From Blattamonas nauphoetae (taxonomy: Eukaryota > Preaxostyla > Oxymonadida): DNA of 64,000 nt. The notes under the pieces are model-generated. The model was not told the origin of the DNA. It saw nothing but the letters and a program-made list of their open reading frames with translations, and did not search any database. A program made the translations under genes and the position numbers. Where the stretch lies: positions 22,675 to 86,674 of the forward strand of contig JARBJD010000308.1 of the NCBI GenBank assembly GCA_033064195.1, in the 5' to 3' direction. Shown in pieces: positions 62,099 through 64,000 of the stretch; position 1 is the first letter of the stretch; each line of letters starts with the position of its first letter.

Positions 62099-64000
62099 AT
62101 AGCCCCAAACTTGAACAGCCCCATCAGGGTTTCAGCTTCAGACATGCATCTGGTGAGGTACAGAGCAAAGAGGGCAGGCGACAACGGGCACCCTTGTTGA
62201 ACACCCCTGGTGTTGTGAATGACGGCTCTCTGACCATGACTGTCCAACACCAACTTTTCCTTTGAAAATGCTTGTGCCAGAAATTGGACCAGCTGGGGGT
62301 CATGGTGATCCAGCTGCACAATTTTGTCAATGAGGAGCTGTCTTCGGACACATTGGTACGCATTGGACATATCGAGGGCAGCAACGACCAAATTGGTTTT
62401 CTGAGCAATAGCCCCATCCAGGGCATCTCCAACTGCGAAAACGATCTCTTCAATTCCATTGGGATGACCCACCCCTCGTTGTCTGGGGTGGATCCGATCG
62501 AGAAACCATTGACGGTTGCGCTGGAGAAGGACACGGGCCATGAGCTTTTCAGAGAATGTTGGACCGAAATGGGACGAACACCACCTTTGGCCTTTGGAAT
62601 GCCTACCATCCTGACCAAACACCATGCCGTGGGCACGAAGCCTTTTGGAGACACTCAGCAATCACAGCCCCAATGAGGGCAGAAACGGGTTTCAGATGAA
62701 TTGCTGCCCGTTTCAGGAGTTCTGCTGTGATTCCATCAAGAGACGCCGTTGAGTTCGAATTGAGTCGTTGAAGCTGAATTTCGACATTTTCACGTTCAAG
62801 GTCCCACCCTTCCCGGGGGCTCACCAAGATCATGAAGAGTCAATTGGCGAGGGTCATCAGCGTTGTGAAGGGTTTGAATGATTCGGACCATGTCTTCGAA
62901 AGGAATCTCCGGAACGGGGTGAATGACTTTGGAAAGTTCTTTGAGAGCCCTGGATGGTTTTCCTTTTGCCACGAGTGTTTCAATCTTTTCTTCTCAGCCC
63001 AATCTCTGACACATCTTCAGCTGGTGGCTCCATTGAAGGTTCTTTAAGCTCTTTTCGCCTTTGGTCTTCAGATAAAGGGTGGCAGTAGAGAGCCTCCAAA
63101 CAGCATTGTCCACATTTCCGAAGCTCACATCTCTTTCTGCCAAAAGTTGGGCTATTTTGGCAAAATGATGTTTGAGGAGCTGACTGGCCGCATTCAGATG
63201 CTTTGTCGTGTCATCTTCATCCCAGAACACACATCCAAGGTCTTCAGAATATTGGACCCCATCAAGGGCCAAAACATCAATTTTCTTGTTGGAGATGGTT
63301 CTGAAGTGGTGGCGGGAGAAGATGTCGTTCAACAGTTGGAAGGGCTGTTTGTCCTTTGAGGTTTGCCAGGATAAGGTTGGTGTCGATCTTGTCGAGATGG
63401 CATTTGGGTTCCTGCCATCGAAGGTGTGATCGATGGGGGCCCATCCGTGGGCTGTCCTCTTTTCGACTTTGGAAGAGGGCCACGTGTTCCAACCGTTGAC
63501 CCTCTGGGGGCCTTTTGAGTCTGTCCAGGCTGTTTGGATGGAGGTGGAAGACTGAAGATTGTTTCTTGGCTTTGAACCCATTCTGGTCTTAGTGTCTGAT
63601 TCTTGACAAAGGGTTGTTAATTCCTCATCAGAGATGGACATGATGGATGATGTCGGAAAAGAGAGTGAAAGCCCCTCTTGGGGCACTTGTCCAATTCTGG
63701 AGAGGCCGAAAACGGGCAAAGACGACTCTCTCCAACTTTTGATGGAATTTGAGAGGAAATGAGTTGAGATGAACTGGGTCTCTGACTGTTTTTGACCCTT
63801 GTTTCAGAATTCGATGAAGTTGCTCATTGTTCAGTCTGGAAGCCACTTCCAAGCTTCTTGTCCAATGCATTGGCGGCCACGTCAATCGCCCCAATTTGGA
63901 TTGATTCAGAAGGATCGGAGTCCGATGACTCTTCTGCGGGACATTCTTCAGATGAATCATCAAGACTAATCGTGAATCGAGGTTGCTTTGGACGAGGTGG
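62099..64000 (-). pseudogene. LINE polyprotein, N-terminal and RT palm part, frame-broken
   Basis: RT motifs lie in three frames: VGIPKAKGGVRPISVQ (62590), LDMSNAYQCVRRQLL (62350) and GVQQGCPLSPALFALYL (62190). The segment upstream (LNSNSTASLDGITAELLKRA) is the usual pre-RT motif. N-terminal of that is a poorly conserved region (SISDEELTTLCQESDTK; IDVLALDGVQYSEDLGCVFW) without clear domains. Breaks fall at about 62110 (G-run), 62570 and 62645 (A-run). The 5' end runs off the window. Confidence 0.7.

Larger units (their letters stand above)
58682..64000 (-). mobile_element. LINE with restriction-like endonuclease, 5' end outside window
   Basis: Minus-strand element with a short 3' UTR (58682-58744) running directly into (CCCTAA)6. 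Coding frames are broken by at least three single-base indels in homopolymers (for example the G-run before YLDD at about 62110). No poly-A tail. Endonuclease type and telomeric junction recall the telomeric, restriction-endonuclease LINEs known from Giardia. Confidence 0.85.

Noticed and set aside
59283-62676. Plus-strand ORFs within the LINE
   Set aside because: Antisense shadows; RT and endonuclease motifs are on the minus strand.

Overview
The window looks like nuclear DNA of an anaerobic protist, most likely a metamonad of the oxymonad (Preaxostyla) type. The evidence is the mix seen here: a secreted bacterial-type NlpC/P60 hydrolase, a Pmp-like beta-helix surface protein, TTAGGG repeats, standard stop codons, many spliceosomal introns of only about 26-170 nt, and a heavy load of DIRS, LINE, hAT and Tc1/mariner elements. 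The assignment is inference; no rRNA or tRNA gene was recognised.

Layout. 1-2181: an intron-rich unknown gene, apparently inside a transposon whose end (2431) cuts a coiled-coil/SPRY-like gene (2432-3390). 3443-14979: a DIRS retrotransposon (gag, RT-RNase H, tyrosine recombinase, inverted ends, internal complementary region). Its gag is split by two tandem elements with related ends, T1 (3778-7081, carrying a spliceable 472-aa gene) and T2 (7092-10773, carrying a DHHC acyltransferase gene). The DHHC gene is itself split by a 521-bp hAT-type element, CP1 (8526-9046). 14990-16388: a fold-back element. 16701-20246: an LRR/disordered protein. 20452-21369: an M6PR/ATG27-like membrane protein. 21593-22039: an intact NlpC/P60 gene. 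22841-27754: a second NlpC copy broken by CP2 (22907-25985) and a second fold-back (26368-27740). 28299-31421: a pseudophosphatase. 31656-33198: a repetitive coiled coil. 33349-37848: a Wee1/Myt1-like kinase. 38073-40175: eIF5A, split by CP3 (38127-39747). 40842-42966: unknown gene(s). 43308-45915: a hAT transposase remnant holding a complete Tc1/mariner element. 46227-46820: a small three-repeat protein. 48435-54767: CP4, a hAT element with its own transposase between inverted minisatellite arrays. 54768-58645: a Pmp-like gene truncated at both ends. 58646-58681: six TTAGGG units. 58682-64000: a restriction-endonuclease-type LINE.

How it fits together. The main novelty is a hAT family, here called CP (CAG-palindrome): ends CAGRC/CAGGG, 8-bp target duplications, and in four copies a 22-bp GATC-containing palindrome exactly 34-35 bp from one end, with direct half-sites at the other end. 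Spelling differs between subfamilies but the layout is kept. CP4 is the likely source of transposase; CP1 is a deletion derivative; CP2 and CP3 carry ordinary intron-containing genes. Host genes (eIF5A, DHHC, NlpC) read through correctly once the element and one target copy are ignored, so the insertions look recent or tolerated. Many apparent frameshifts in the gene-like regions vanish when tiny GT-AG introns are removed.
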